DNA from: Brevibacillus massiliensis
GTDB taxonomy: Bacteria; Bacillota; Bacilli; Brevibacillales; Brevibacillaceae
Direction of reading: 5' to 3'
DNA: 64,000 nucleotides
Assembly: GCF_000311785.1 (NCBI RefSeq)
Contig: NZ_HE978535.1
Span: 655,202-719,201 of the forward strand
The notes under the pieces were generated by a model that saw only the letters and a program-made list of their open reading frames with translations, searched no databases and was not told the DNA's origin. This document shows, one piece after another, positions 1 through 9,627 of this stretch. The position numbers and the translations under genes are program-made. Numbering within the stretch: the first letter of the stretch is position 1; each line of letters opens with the position of its first letter.

Positions 1-887
1 CCGCGCACATGAAAACTTGTTTTGTTCCAAAGAACACGCTGGCCAATGGCACCCGCAACATCTTGCACGCGAAGAATGATTCGGTCTTGAAACGTGTCTT
101 CATTAGCCAAATTCATTTTGATCGCAGGGATTTCTTTCGGTTTTTCCACTTTTTCCAGCTTCTCTAATCTCGTTTCCATTGCCTTTGCCGTTTTTTGCAG
201 CTTCTTTTGTTTTTTGGCAAAGTACGGTTTGGCACCCGTTATTTTTGATTCTGATTTGCTTACCTTTTTTGGCGCTTTTGTCGCTTTTTCAGCTTTTCTC
301 TCCTTTAATTCCAATGCTTCTTCCAATTGTTTTTTCTTCATTTCATATTTTTCATACGCTAATACCCTTTGGCGATGCTCCCGCTCTTTTTGTGCCGCAT
401 AATCGCTGTAGCTGCCTTTATACTCTTTGATCTGTCCTTCATTGACCTCCCATATCGTGGTGCAAAGGGCATCCAGAAAGGCTCGGTCATGAGATGCGAT
501 GACGAAAGCTCCTTTCCACTGAGTCAGTTTCTTTTCCAGCCATTCGATATGCTCCGTATCGAGATTGGTGGTCGGTTCGTCTGCCAATAAGATTTCTGGC
601 GCCTTGACAATGGCCTCATTGATGTATGCCTGTGTCACTTCTCCGCCGCTTTTTGTCGTCTCTGTTCGTTTTAGCTGGGGCAAAAGTTCACATTGGGCAT
701 GGCGGATCACGGTTCCATTTTCTGGAGACAACGTTCCGGCCAATACGTTTAACAATGTCGTTTTTCCGCTGCCATTGCGGCCAACCAACCCGATCCGGTC
801 ATTTTGGTGAATGTGCAAGTGATCAACATCCAGCAATAAACGGTCTTTTACATAGTGCTTTATGTGAAAGGCTTCCAACAGCATCAT
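1..887 (-). CDS. ABC-F family ATPase, 3' end beyond window edge
   Basis: The reverse strand encodes about 295 residues running off the left edge. Seen in order: an early Walker A (GRNGSGKTT, near residue 40), a short span, a signature SGGE, Walker B with [11 protein letters not shown], the switch SHDRAFLD, then a long lysine/glutamate-rich linker and the start of a second nucleotide-binding domain. There are no membrane segments. This is the layout of ABC-F proteins of the Vga/Msr/VmlR type, which remove antibiotics from the ribosome rather than exporting them. The start is ATG at 887 after AGGGGATG. The coding start overlaps a short leader ORF, and the leader upstream is heavily structured. 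The family call is firm; the drug spectrum cannot be read from sequence. Confidence 0.9.
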   Translation of the reverse strand, partial: MMLLEAFHIKHYVKDRLLLDVDHLHIHQNDRIGLVGRNGSGKTTLLNVLAGTLSPENGTVIRHAQCELLPQLKRTETTKSGGEVTQAYINEAIVKAPEILLADEPTTNLDTEHIEWLEKKLTQWKGAFVIASHDRAFLDALCTTIWEVNEGQIKEYKGSYSDYAAQKEREHRQRVLAYEKYEMKKKQLEEALELKERKAEKATKAPKKVSKSESKITGAKPYFAKKQKKLQKTAKAMETRLEKLEKVEKPKEIPAIKMNLANEDTFQDRIILRVQDVAGAIGQRVLWNKTSFHVR

Positions 888-979
888 ACCATCATCCCCT
901 TTTCCGCTTTATCGGGGCATAACAAAAAAGCCCCCGATCCGCATTCAGAATAGGAGGCACAGGTATAGGTGGACGCCAA
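884..979 (-). CDS. Putative 31-codon leader peptide of the ABC-F gene
   Basis: A TTG-started ORF follows AAAAGGAG by ten bases. It reads [16 protein letters not shown] and onward for 31 codons and ends in a TGA overlapping the ABC-F start (ATGA arrangement). Its body covers the two competing hairpins described for the leader. Short upstream ORFs that let a stalled ribosome re-fold the leader are a known control mode for resistance ABC-F and erm genes. That this one works so is inference; the overlap and the ribosome binding site are seen directly. Confidence 0.5.
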   Translation of the reverse strand: MASTYTCASYSECGSGAFLLCPDKAEKGMMV

Positions 980-1115
980 AAAGAGATGACTCCTTTTGGG
1001 TTCAACTATAGAAATCCAATCCTATTCCGAAGCTCTGATGAAAGGCATCAAAAATAAAGCAGAACGTTCATCTGCCAAAAAATGCCTTCCACGAATGGCT
1101 TTCGTAAATAGGATT
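901..1115 (-). promoter_or_regulatory. Structured leader/attenuator of the ABC-F gene
   Basis: In the transcribed (minus) sense, AATCCTATT (1107-1115) can pair with AATAGGATT (1018-1026), enclosing further arms. GCAGA...TCTGC (1059-1075) is followed by TTTATTTTT, which looks like an intrinsic terminator. Downstream, GCCTCC and GGGGGC followed by TTTTTT form a second terminator-like stem, whereas ATCGGGGGC can instead pair with GCCCCGAT just before the gene. The two pairings exclude each other, as expected for ribosome-mediated attenuation. Pairing was judged by eye only. Confidence 0.55.
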
Positions 1116-1163
1116 AGTACTTCATCTAGTTGATTCACCCTTCCGTTCTTCTTGTTTACTGCA

Positions 1164-1192
1164 ACTGTAAACGATATGTGAAGAATTGTCAA
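1164..1192 (-). promoter_or_regulatory. Sigma-A-type promoter for the ABC-F leader
   Basis: On the minus strand a perfect TTGACA (1187-1192) is followed after 17 bases by TACAGT (1164-1169). It would give a leader of roughly 270 bases before the ABC-F start codon, containing the hairpins and short ORF annotated separately. Confidence 0.5.
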
Positions 1193-1221
1193 ATCACTGC
1201 TTTGGGTGACTCGTAGCCCCC

Positions 1222-2070
1222 CTATGGTGCAAATCCCTTCCGGCTTACATAAATCCGATCCTCGGGAAACACTTGTTTCAGTCTTTCGTACACGATGCGA
1301 TAAGCGGCAGGATCGTACCATTCTTCCAAGCCCTGCGCTTCGTAGAGGGAGCGGATTCCTAATGCACGCGTGCGCTTGCCGCCGCTGCCGTCCCCCATAA
1401 AATAATCATCCACGCAGACACGATCGACCAAAGGCCGCAGCTTGCCTGGAAAAGCTTCACTGCTCGGCAATACCGGAGCAATGGCAGCCTGCGTCGGGAC
1501 GCCTGCATCAGCCAGCAGCTGAAGCGTCTGCAGCCTGGCCGCAATGGGCGGAGCATGCGGGGTAAAGCGCTTGCGGATCTCTTCCAGGTCCGTCTCTACG
1601 GTCATGCTGACCCGAACTTTATCCCCCAGGAGCAGCAGCAGGTCAATATCTCTGCGGACAAGCGGGCTGCGGGTCTGGACCAACAGAAAGTCGGGCGGAT
1701 CTTCCGCCATGACCTCGAGCAAGGACCGGGTCACCTTCTCCTTATGCTCGATCGGCTGATAAGGGTCTGTACTCGAGGACATAAAAATCGTTACCTTGCC
1801 TTTCGCCTTGGCCCTGCGAAGTTCTTTGCGCAACAGTTCGGCTGCGTCCTGCTTGATGTCGACCCACGTCCCCCATTCCCCCTGGCGAAAAGTGGATACC
1901 GGCATTTGCCGCACATAGCAGTACGAACAGCCGAAGGAACAGCCTGTGTAGGGATTGAGGGAATGGCTGTAATCGGAAAGGAATCCTGTCCCTTTATTCA
2001 GAAGCGTCTTGGGCTGCTTGTAAAAAAACTCGCTGTTCACGATGCTCCCTCGCTTTTGCCTGTCCGGCAT
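1222..2070 (-). CDS. SPL-family (Rv2578c-like) radical SAM protein
   Basis: A 282-residue protein with the radical-SAM cluster motif CSFGCSYC (CxxxCxxC) near residue 45, preceded by the SLNPYTGC segment typical of spore-photoproduct-lyase-like proteins. It should bind a 4Fe-4S cluster and cleave S-adenosylmethionine. True SplB enzymes repair spore photoproduct; this branch is shorter and its substrate is not established. The internal ATG at 2070 is chosen over the upstream GTG (2103) because GCAGGAGG lies six bases before it. The gene lies directly downstream of the broken 2-oxoglutarate oxygenase, whose family is linked to DNA damage, so the two may have formed a repair operon (inference). 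Confidence 0.85.
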   Translation of the reverse strand: MPDRQKRGSIVNSEFFYKQPKTLLNKGTGFLSDYSHSLNPYTGCSFGCSYCYVRQMPVSTFRQGEWGTWVDIKQDAAELLRKELRRAKAKGKVTIFMSSSTDPYQPIEHKEKVTRSLLEVMAEDPPDFLLVQTRSPLVRRDIDLLLLLGDKVRVSMTVETDLEEIRKRFTPHAPPIAARLQTLQLLADAGVPTQAAIAPVLPSSEAFPGKLRPLVDRVCVDDYFMGDGSGGKRTRALGIRSLYEAQGLEEWYDPAAYRIVYERLKQVFPEDRIYVSRKGFAP

Positions 2071-2099
2071 GTGATCCTCCTGCCCATCCTCAAACGCAG

Positions 2100-2802
2100 T
2101 CACTTCGCGTCGTGGAATATAATCCCGAGACTGTATCTCGTTCCCGATATAATCGTGCTGACGCCGTGACGCAGTGTGGTCTTGTAGTAACCGCGCGACC
2201 CCAGTACCGGACGGTGGTTGGTCGGAAAGATAAGGCCTGCGCCTTGTTCCAAGTTTAACACATGTCCTCTGCTCTGCGCCCTTGGCCGCTGTTCCACCAG
2301 CAGAAACTCTCCGCCTGTGTAATCCTCCTCACATCGATTCAAGGCGAATACGACCTGAAACGGAAAAAAGACGTCGCCGTACAAATCCTGATGCAGACAG
2401 TTGTACCCGCCTGCTTCGTATTTCAAAATCAGCGGAGTTGGGCGCAATTGCCCCTGCTCGTGGCAGCGGTCCAGAAAGTCCGGCAGTCCAGCCGGATACA
2501 CGGCATCTTGCCCAAGCCGCTCGCGCCAGCGATTTGCCGTTTTCGCCAGCTCGGGATAGAAGCCTTCGCGCAGCTGCTGGCAAGGGCGTTTTGTAGTACT
2601 TGTATTCTCCTGCACCGAACCGGTACCTGGCCATATCGATGGTGCTCCGAAAAAGCGCTTCATCCTCGTACGTGCCGATGATTTCCCGGCATTGCCGACA
2701 GTCCAAAACAGCCGGGATGGCGGCATACCCCTGCTCGTCCAGCGCCTGCTGCAGCGAATGCCAGTCCAGGGCGGCAATGCGTTCAGACAGGCGGTCAGGC
2801 AT
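2100..2802 (-). pseudogene. 2OG-Fe(II) oxygenase (PF09859-like), frameshifted
   Basis: The first ~75 codons, from ATG 2802 behind AAAGGAGCAAC, read through FRSTIDMARYRFG and KYYKTPLP. The rest, in another frame, begins LREGFYPELA and carries CLHQDLYGD (the HxD iron ligands) and RHGVS (distal His), ending LGIIFHDAK. Joined, they give one near-complete member of the oxygenase family suggested to act on damaged DNA. The frame changes at about 2572-2582, where a few bases seem to be missing between PLP and LRE; no homopolymer is present. Either a real inactivating mutation or an assembly error. Family call confident, function of the family only partly known. Confidence 0.8.
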
Positions 2803-3050
2803 ACATGTTGCTCCTTTCGCTCCATCTGCCAGTTTCCCGTCGTTGGCGTTTCTTTTTCATGCTCCGACACCTCCAGCGGTGATGATGGCTCTGGCATTGG
2901 CGAGCCACTCTTCATTCAGTATATCCCTGGAAATGGCTCCTCTGCATTCGTTTGCGAATCGAACAGCAAGATATCGAAAACGGCTGGCGAACGATGGCCA
3001 ATGTTAGGCACCTTAGCCTGCAGCATTCCAGCCGCAGGCCAAGGCGCCGT
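2803..3050. other. Intergenic stretch without a convincing gene
   Basis: The segment between the oxygenase and the SNF2 helicase keeps open reading frames on the minus strand, but none has a recognisable motif or good start. A run reading GYILNEEWLANARAII just upstream of the oxygenase could be the tail of a lost gene; I cannot identify it. Confidence 0.3.
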
Positions 3051-6000
3051 TTACTCGATCATCAAAATCTCCCGAACTTCCTGCTCCGTCAGTGCGGACA
3101 AAGCCTCGTGACCCGGCTGAATCACTTCCTCGATCAGATTCCTCTTTCTTTGCTGAAGCTCGTACATCTTTTCTTCTACCGTGCCCTGGGCGACGAGGCG
3201 GATCACTTGCACGACGTTCTTCTGTCCGATGCGATGCGAGCGGTCCACCGCCTGATCCTCCACGGCGGGGTTCCACCAGAGATCGTAGAGGATGACCGTG
3301 TCCGCTCCCGTCAGGTTGAGTCCCGTGCCGCCGGCCTTCAAGGAAATCAGGAACAAGTCCCGTTCACCCTCGTTAAACCTGCTGCACATTTCCATCCGCT
3401 CAGGGCCCGGCGTGCTGCCGTCCAGATAGAAAAACGGCACCCCCCGATAACCCAGCTCCCGCTTGATCAGGCCCAGCATTTCGGTAAATTGCGAGAAGAT
3501 CAGCGGCCGCTTCCCGGCACTTCGGCAGTCCTCTACAATCTCCAGCAGCTGTTCAAACTTGGCCGAGCCGCCCGTATAGCCTTCGACAAACAAAGCAGGG
3601 TGGCAGCACAATTGTCGAAGCCGGGTCAGGCCAGCCAGTATTTTGATCCGGTTTTCCTGAAAGCTGTCTTCATTCAAGTGCTTGAGGGTTTCCTGCTGAA
3701 GCTTTGCCAGATAAGCCGCATACAGTTTTTTCTGGTCGGGCAGCAGATCTGAGGCCTGCAAAGATTCGATTTTTTCCGGCAGCTCCCCTGCCACCTCGGT
3801 CTTCAAACGGCGCAAGAGAAACGGACGGACGCGCCCCGCCACGGCCTCCCTGGGCAAGTTGTTGAATGCTTTTCTGCCCCCGAACAATTCGGGGAACACG
3901 GCGTCAAAGATGGACCAGAGTTCTTCCAGGCTGTTCTCTACCGGAGTTCCGGTGAGGGCAAAGCGGTTCTCGGCCTGCAGCATTTTCACCGCCTGCGCGG
4001 TCTGTGTGGCATGGTTCTTGAAGGCCTGGGCCTCATCCAGGATAAGTGTGTGAAACGATCGCTTGCTGTACAGGTGAATATCCCTGCGAAGCAGCGGATA
4101 GGAGGTGATGATCACATCCGCCTGGAAATCATCCTGCAAAGCATGAAGGCGCTCCGCTCTGCTGCCGTCGGCGATGACCGCCCGAATCTGCGGGGCGAAT
4201 TTCTTCAGTTCATTGCGCCAGTTGTACGTGACGGAAGCGGGCGAGACGACCAGCACGGGCAGTTTCCGCTCTCTGATCTCAGTCAGTACGGAGGCGATAA
4301 AGGCAATGCTCTGCAGCGTCTTGCCAAGCCCCATATCGTCAGCCAGAATGCCGCCAAAACGGTAGCTAGCCAGCTTCTTCATCCACTGGAAGCCATACTT
4401 CTGGTAATCGCGAAGCACGGGAGCGAGCTGAGCGGGCAGGGCAAAATCCAGGTGATCCGGATTCCGCATATGTTCCAGCAGCCGGCGCAGCGCTTTGCCC
4501 AGCTCAACGCCGCCTCCCTGCCTTTTTGCATCGATGAAATGCAGCGCTCGCGCAGCCGGAAGGCGGATGTCCGTTCCCTTCACGTCCCCTGCCCGAATGC
4601 CGAGATCGCCCATAAAGCGGCTGATCTCCTGAAAAGGCTGACTCTCCAGGGGCAGCAGCGCTCCATTGGGCAGGCGGTAGTATCTGCGCTTCTCCTCGAG
4701 CGACTTCAGCAGGCTGCGAATGTGCGACTCGGGAATCCCGTCCAGCTCGAACCGCAACTCCAGCCAGTTGGTCCGTTCATCTACGTCCGCCCTCACCTTG
4801 ACAGGGGTATGCCCCTTGTGAAGTCTGGCTTTCACTGCTGAAGTGGCGTACACTTTCAACCATTTCTCCAACTGCGGGACGATATGATAGAGAAAATCGT
4901 ACTCCGCTTCCTCATCATTCAGAAAGTACCCGCCCTCGGTCTTGGTAAAAGCGCTTTGCTCCATCAGCTCCAGGATTCTGCGCTCCTGATCCCCGTCACG
5001 CAGGAGTATCCGGTCTGTGCCCCGGTTCTGCCCGTTCCCCTCGAGCGGATTGATGACAATATCGCCGTATTGAAATTCCAGCCCGGCAAGCAGCCGGTCC
5101 TTCACCCGGTCCAAATACAGCCTGGCCTTCAGCGGTGTTTGCACGACGCGCTCAGAAACACTTTGCGCGATGCGGATACGGCCCAGCTTCATTAGCCCGG
5201 GAATGACGTTCACCATAAAAGGTTCCATTTGCTCCGGAGCAACCAAAACATGACGGGTGCGATACGCTTCCAGCATCCGCTTCAGCTCCGAGAGCCGCTT
5301 GCACTGATCGTCCGGCAGCTGCACCAGCTTCCCATCGAACAGCACCATACCGTATGACTCCATCACAGTAAGCTTCTCCAGGCCTTGTACGTCCAATCGA
5401 TAGCCTGCCGCCTGGGCCTCGTCAAATTCAAAGTGGAGCGGAAGCGGTTCGTCGGATAGACGGATCCCTTCGAAGACACTCTCCCCCTGTACCAGCCGTA
5501 CTGCCGGAGCCGCAGTGAGCAAGGGGAGAAGCTTTTCCCATGCAAAAGGGGGGATCGGGAGAATTCGTTCCTCGCCTCTATTTTTCGCCTGAACGGGATA
5601 GGTGTTTGAAGCTTCCATGTACATCTTTTCGCAACGGCAGATTTGGATTAACTCTCGAATGACGGCATCATTTTCACTTTGAAAGCCATGTTGACCGGGA
5701 TCGTAGGTAAAATGCCGGGAAAATGCGACGCACTCCCGCCGGTCGATCCGTTCGAGAAACTCCCTGATTTTCTTTACGATATACAAACGTTTGAGTCCGG
5801 TCTTTATTTCGATGCCAAACATATACTTTCCGTGGCCATAAGAAAAAGGGCTGAGCGTAAACTCAACGTCGAGCAGTGCCCTTGTATCGAAGCGCCCCCG
5901 TCTGCTGCCCGGGTGCTGCGGTTGTTCGCTGAACAGCCTAAGCACGTTGACGGTCAGCTGCCTGTCTCCTGCGGATGCATCATCGCCTACGCCAAGCTTG

Positions 6001-6329
6001 GGGGACACGGACCGTATCGGGAGCAGGCTGCCATTGTGCTGCCTGTCAAGAAGATCGTGCAGCACGGCAGCTATATGCTGGCAGTAATTGTCATAGGAAT
6101 CAAGAGCAGGGCAGGTGCACTCTGCCTCCACTTCCCCGCTGCGAAGGAATTCGATGCGAACCTCGTAGCTGACACTGGCGCCTTTGACCGTGGCTTCATA
6201 GACAGAAGTGTCGGGATGAAAGCGTGTGAAGGTTACCTTTCCGGCTCTGTAGTGGGTCTTGCCTCTTTGATAGGAAGTGTGGCCGCACAGCGATTTAATG
6301 ATCCGATGGTTCAACTGAACGCTCATCAT
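3051..6329 (-). CDS. SWIM zinc-finger/SNF2 DEAD-like helicase
   Basis: A 1092-residue ATP-dependent DNA translocase. The N-terminus has a SWIM zinc site (CTCPALDSYDNYCQHIA, CxC...CxH). The C-terminal half has the SNF2 core: Walker A DDMGLGKT, DEAQ box LILDEAQAF, motif III LTGTPVEN, and the C-lobe with GTGLNLT and RSHRIGQ (motif VI). Bacterial HepA/RapA-like proteins of this type remodel protein-DNA or transcription complexes; the exact role is unknown. ATG 6329 follows AAGGACGG by six bases. An in-frame upstream extension to 6545 has no domain character and is left out. It is a single gene, divergent from the MATE exporter. Confidence 0.9.
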   Translation of the reverse strand: MMSVQLNHRIIKSLCGHTSYQRGKTHYRAGKVTFTRFHPDTSVYEATVKGASVSYEVRIEFLRSGEVEAECTCPALDSYDNYCQHIAAVLHDLLDRQHNGSLLPIRSVSPKLGVGDDASAGDRQLTVNVLRLFSEQPQHPGSRRGRFDTRALLDVEFTLSPFSYGHGKYMFGIEIKTGLKRLYIVKKIREFLERIDRRECVAFSRHFTYDPGQHGFQSENDAVIRELIQICRCEKMYMEASNTYPVQAKNRGEERILPIPPFAWEKLLPLLTAAPAVRLVQGESVFEGIRLSDEPLPLHFEFDEAQAAGYRLDVQGLEKLTVMESYGMVLFDGKLVQLPDDQCKRLSELKRMLEAYRTRHVLVAPEQMEPFMVNVIPGLMKLGRIRIAQSVSERVVQTPLKARLYLDRVKDRLLAGLEFQYGDIVINPLEGNGQNRGTDRILLRDGDQERRILELMEQSAFTKTEGGYFLNDEEAEYDFLYHIVPQLEKWLKVYATSAVKARLHKGHTPVKVRADVDERTNWLELRFELDGIPESHIRSLLKSLEEKRRYYRLPNGALLPLESQPFQEISRFMGDLGIRAGDVKGTDIRLPAARALHFIDAKRQGGGVELGKALRRLLEHMRNPDHLDFALPAQLAPVLRDYQKYGFQWMKKLASYRFGGILADDMGLGKTLQSIAFIASVLTEIRERKLPVLVVSPASVTYNWRNELKKFAPQIRAVIADGSRAERLHALQDDFQADVIITSYPLLRRDIHLYSKRSFHTLILDEAQAFKNHATQTAQAVKMLQAENRFALTGTPVENSLEELWSIFDAVFPELFGGRKAFNNLPREAVAGRVRPFLLRRLKTEVAGELPEKIESLQASDLLPDQKKLYAAYLAKLQQETLKHLNEDSFQENRIKILAGLTRLRQLCCHPALFVEGYTGGSAKFEQLLEIVEDCRSAGKRPLIFSQFTEMLGLIKRELGYRGVPFFYLDGSTPGPERMEMCSRFNEGERDLFLISLKAGGTGLNLTGADTVILYDLWWNPAVEDQAVDRSHRIGQKNVVQVIRLVAQGTVEEKMYELQQRKRNLIEEVIQPGHEALSALTEQEVREILMIE

Positions 6330-6755
6330 TTTTGTCCGTCCTTTTCTATCTAAGTGTGCTGCCGCAAATGGACCGCCTAATCTGACTACCTGAAAATGAT
6401 AAAACAACCGTCGCAACAGAAGCAACCTTCTGGAGCAAACAGGAACGAAAGACAACTGCCGTTCATTTTTTGATACAGTCTTTGGAAACCTATTGCCCAC
6501 TTCCTGCGTCATAATTGGCAGGGGGTTGTGTCGGACGTTCAGCACACGAAGAAAAACTTGAAATTTATTAGATCAAACATTAAAATGTCTATTGTGAATT
6601 AGACGAATCGAGGATGTGTTTGTTTTCAGATGTAAATCGTTTGACGAACTCCCCGTTTCAGCCGCTTGCGCTTCCCGTCTCTTTACGACATTGACCTGTA
6701 AAAAAAGGATTGTCTGCCTTATAAAAGGTATTCGCTTGAAAAGGAGAAATGGAAT
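6330..6755. other. Divergent intergenic region
   Basis: 426 bases between the helicase and the MATE gene. It is AT-richer than the flanks and should hold promoters for both genes. I found no well-spaced sigma-A pair that I would defend; TTGACC and TATAAA near 6690-6727 are about 23 bases apart, too far for a normal promoter. Confidence 0.4.
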
Positions 6756-8165
6756 TTGAAATCATCGATACAGACAAACAATGATAGAGTGAATTCGCAG
6801 AGCGAGCGATTGGGCAGCCGGCCCATGTGGCGTACCATGCTGCTGTTTCTGATCCCCTTGCTGCTCAGCAATGCCCTGCAATCGATCGGGCAATTGGTCG
6901 GGAGCATCTTTGTCGGCCGCGCGCTTGGCGTCGATGCCTTGGCGGCTATTTCTGCCTTCTTCCCGCTTTTCTTTCTGCTCGTATCCTTTGCGATCGGCAT
7001 CGGCTCCGGCAGTTCGATCCTGATCGGTCAAGCTTATGGAGCGGGCAATGACGAACGATTGAAGGAGATAATCGGAACCACTCTTACGTTTACCTTTCTG
7101 ATTGGACTCTTGCTGGCCGTAGTCGGCGGCATTTTTACCTGGGATGTACTGCGCCTGATCGGAACGCCCGATAACATCATTGGCGTCAGCGTCCACTATG
7201 CGCGCATCTTGTTCTGGTCCTTGCCGATCATGTTTTTGTATTTGGTCTACACCACATTTTTGCGCGGTACAGGCGACTCCAAGACGCCGTTTTACACGCT
7301 GGTTGTCAGCACTGTGCTCAATATCGCGTTTTTGCCGCTGCTGATCTTTGGCTGGTTGGGTCTGCCGAAGCTGGGTGTCTACGGGGCGGCGTACGCATCC
7401 GTGTTTTCAACGGTAATCACCTTCGTGCTGATGCTGGTCTACCTGCGAAAGACGAAACATACGCTGCAGTTCGATGCCTCTGTCTGGAGACACCTGAAAA
7501 TGGATGGAGGATTGTTAAAACTTCTGCTCCGCCTTGGCATCCCATCCAGCGTCAGCATGATCCTCGTATCCCTGTCGGAAATTGCCGTCATCTCCTTTGT
7601 CAACAGCTACGGCTCTGATGCGACAGCGGCATACGGGGCGGTAAACCAGGTGGCCAGTTACGTACAGATGCCGGCGATCAGCCTCAGTATCGCGGTTTCC
7701 GTCTTCGCTGCGCAATCAATCGGGGCAGGCCAGCTTGACAGGCTCAAGCAAGTGATTCGTGCAGGGGTCGTGCTCAACTATATCATCGGCGGCCTTTTTA
7801 TCCTGCTGGTCTACGTGTTCTCAAGGGGAATTTTATCCTTGTTCCTGACGAACGAGAATACGCTTGGCATCGCACATAGTCTGCTGATGATCACCTTGTG
7901 GAGTTACCTGATATTTGGCCATGCCCAAATCATGGGTGCCACCATGCGGGCGAGCGGCACTGTACTATGGCCGATGGTGTTCGGGATTATTGCGATTTGG
8001 GGCGTGGAGGTGCCCGTGGCTTATCTCCTCTCCCATTACAGCAGCCTTGGCATCAAGGGAATCTGGATCGGGTATCCGGCTGCCTTCATCGTCAGCTTTG
8101 CCCTGCAGGTTTCTTACTATCGCTTGTCGTGGAAGAAAAAGCAAATCGTCCGCCTCGTCAGCTAA
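6756..8165 (+). CDS. MATE family efflux transporter
   Basis: A 469-residue membrane protein with about twelve hydrophobic segments. The first repeat begins FLIPLLLSNALQSIGQLVGS and VGRALGVDALAAISA, and the matching second repeat starts near residue 255 (RLGIPSSVSMILVSLSE). This is typical of the NorM/DinF superfamily, Na+ or H+ coupled exporters of cationic drugs or metabolites. The TTG at 6756 is used because AAGGAG lies nine bases upstream; no ATG fits. It is a single gene ended by a strong hairpin terminator. The substrate is not predictable. Confidence 0.92.
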   Translation: MKSSIQTNNDRVNSQSERLGSRPMWRTMLLFLIPLLLSNALQSIGQLVGSIFVGRALGVDALAAISAFFPLFFLLVSFAIGIGSGSSILIGQAYGAGNDERLKEIIGTTLTFTFLIGLLLAVVGGIFTWDVLRLIGTPDNIIGVSVHYARILFWSLPIMFLYLVYTTFLRGTGDSKTPFYTLVVSTVLNIAFLPLLIFGWLGLPKLGVYGAAYASVFSTVITFVLMLVYLRKTKHTLQFDASVWRHLKMDGGLLKLLLRLGIPSSVSMILVSLSEIAVISFVNSYGSDATAAYGAVNQVASYVQMPAISLSIAVSVFAAQSIGAGQLDRLKQVIRAGVVLNYIIGGLFILLVYVFSRGILSLFLTNENTLGIAHSLLMITLWSYLIFGHAQIMGATMRASGTVLWPMVFGIIAIWGVEVPVAYLLSHYSSLGIKGIWIGYPAAFIVSFALQVSYYRLSWKKKQIVRLVS

Positions 8166-8180
8166 AACAAAACATGGGAA

Positions 8181-8213
8181 AGCCGGTATCAAAGCTCACG
8201 ATACCGGCTTTTC
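8181..8213. terminator. Bidirectional Rho-independent terminator
   Basis: AGCCGGTATC (8181-8190) and GATACCGGCT (8200-8209) form a perfect ten-base stem with a nine-base loop, followed by TTTTC on the plus strand. It lies between the convergent MATE and CapA genes and could serve both. Confidence 0.85.
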
Positions 8214-8220
8214 TATGTGT

Positions 8221-9558
8221 TTACATTTTTACCGTCCCCTCCTGGTCGATCTCGATGCCGTATACCAAGGAGAGTTCGCCGAATTTGCCGATAATTTCCT
8301 CTGCCTGAGTGCCGATAGCCGCGTAGGGTCTGCCCCGTTTAATGGGTGTATCTCCCTTCGTCAACGCTACCGGCACAATCTTGATTCCACGCAATTTCCC
8401 CGCTTGAAAGCGGCAGATCGGCATCACTGTCTGCCAGTAGAGCTTATCGCCGGGAAACCCCCTCTTCCCGTCCTGGCTGCGCAGCCGGAATACTTCACTT
8501 GGCGTCAGAGTTGGATCGATGTTGAACCGCTTGTACGAATCGTTGGGAAGCTTGTAAACCAGCTCATTTTGGCCGATGAAATTACCCAGACTGTAGAAGA
8601 TCGGTCTCCCGCTGTACATCTCCATGCCGCGCAGCAAGTGCGGACCGTGTCCGACGACGATGTCTGCCCCCTCATCGACGATGCGGTGAGCAAAGGCGCG
8701 AATAAACTCAGCCGGATGCTCCCTTGTCTTGCCCTGCTCGTGTGCGTGCAAACTGACGATCACGACGTCCGCTCTCGACTTCGCCTCCCTGACCCACTTG
8801 CAAATCTCTTCCATGTCCTGTTTGTTTGGCTCCGTTCGAATGGCGGGGGTGTCAGCGGCTCGGAAGTTGGCATTTAGGGTGCCCGCCACGCGCAGATTCG
8901 TATCTGACAGCGGCAGGATAGCAGGGTCCTGCGGATCAGCGGCGAATCCAAGCTTGACGAACTCCTGACGCTGATTCTCCAATCCCAGGTCCAGCGCAAT
9001 CCTTTTCAAGACTTCCAATTGATCCGTTGTGACCTCATAAATGGTGTCGAAACGCAGCGGATTGATTCCCGGACGGCCTTGGACATCAGGTCTTTGCTCT
9101 CCTGCAGACTGTTCTTCAAAAAAGGTGGAAGCGCAGGAAAGCATGGCAATCGTACCCGCGTCGGTATCGTAGTAGACTGGCATTCGAGCTTCCGCAAGAC
9201 TCCTCCCTACCCCCGCGTACGCCAATTTTCTGCTCTCCAATTCGCTGATTGCCGTGAGCAAACCTTCCACGCCGTAATCCAGCGCGTGGTTATTGGCGCA
9301 GGAGTACAGCGTAAAGCCCAAGTCCATCAGTTCATCGTGCACCCAGGAGTGGGCCGCGAAGTGGGCGCCATCGCTGCGGGCAGCCGGATGGCCGGCAAAG
9401 TCATTTGGCAGAACTTCCAGATTAGTAAACGCCACGTCTGATTCTTTGGTCATCCGGACCAGTTTTTTTGTCGGCTCGTCGTTGTAAACGGAGATACGGC
9501 GTGCAATAATACTGTCACCGGTAAGGGCGATGCTCAGGTCATCTGAGTGAATGGACAT
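8221..9558 (-). CDS. CapA-like metallophosphatase-fold protein
   Basis: A 445-residue protein of the poly-gamma-glutamate capsule protein CapA family (calcineurin-like fold). Visible motifs: LTGDSIIARR near the N-terminus, DVAFTNLEV, SCANNHALDYG, VSLHAHEQG, and VGHGPHLLRGME with YSLGNFIGQ. No signal peptide or membrane anchor is seen, unlike CapA/PgsA of Bacillus capsule operons, so a cytosolic hydrolase role is possible. ATG 9558 is preferred because AGAGGTGG sits five bases upstream. It lies 70 bases after two ABC permease genes on the same strand and may be co-transcribed, hinting at peptide or polyamine-like substrates (inference). Confidence 0.85.
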   Translation of the reverse strand: MSIHSDDLSIALTGDSIIARRISVYNDEPTKKLVRMTKESDVAFTNLEVLPNDFAGHPAARSDGAHFAAHSWVHDELMDLGFTLYSCANNHALDYGVEGLLTAISELESRKLAYAGVGRSLAEARMPVYYDTDAGTIAMLSCASTFFEEQSAGEQRPDVQGRPGINPLRFDTIYEVTTDQLEVLKRIALDLGLENQRQEFVKLGFAADPQDPAILPLSDTNLRVAGTLNANFRAADTPAIRTEPNKQDMEEICKWVREAKSRADVVIVSLHAHEQGKTREHPAEFIRAFAHRIVDEGADIVVGHGPHLLRGMEMYSGRPIFYSLGNFIGQNELVYKLPNDSYKRFNIDPTLTPSEVFRLRSQDGKRGFPGDKLYWQTVMPICRFQAGKLRGIKIVPVALTKGDTPIKRGRPYAAIGTQAEEIIGKFGELSLVYGIEIDQEGTVKM

Positions 9559-9627
9559 GTCTACCACCTCTTCTGCTCTAATTCTTGTTTTGGTTTGTAT
9601 CTGATTTTCCTCGCGTGATTACTGCAT

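Noticed and set aside
6330..6545. In-frame N-terminal extension of the SNF2 helicase by about 70 residues
   Set aside because: The added residues have no domain character, and ATG 6329 has a proper ribosome binding site.
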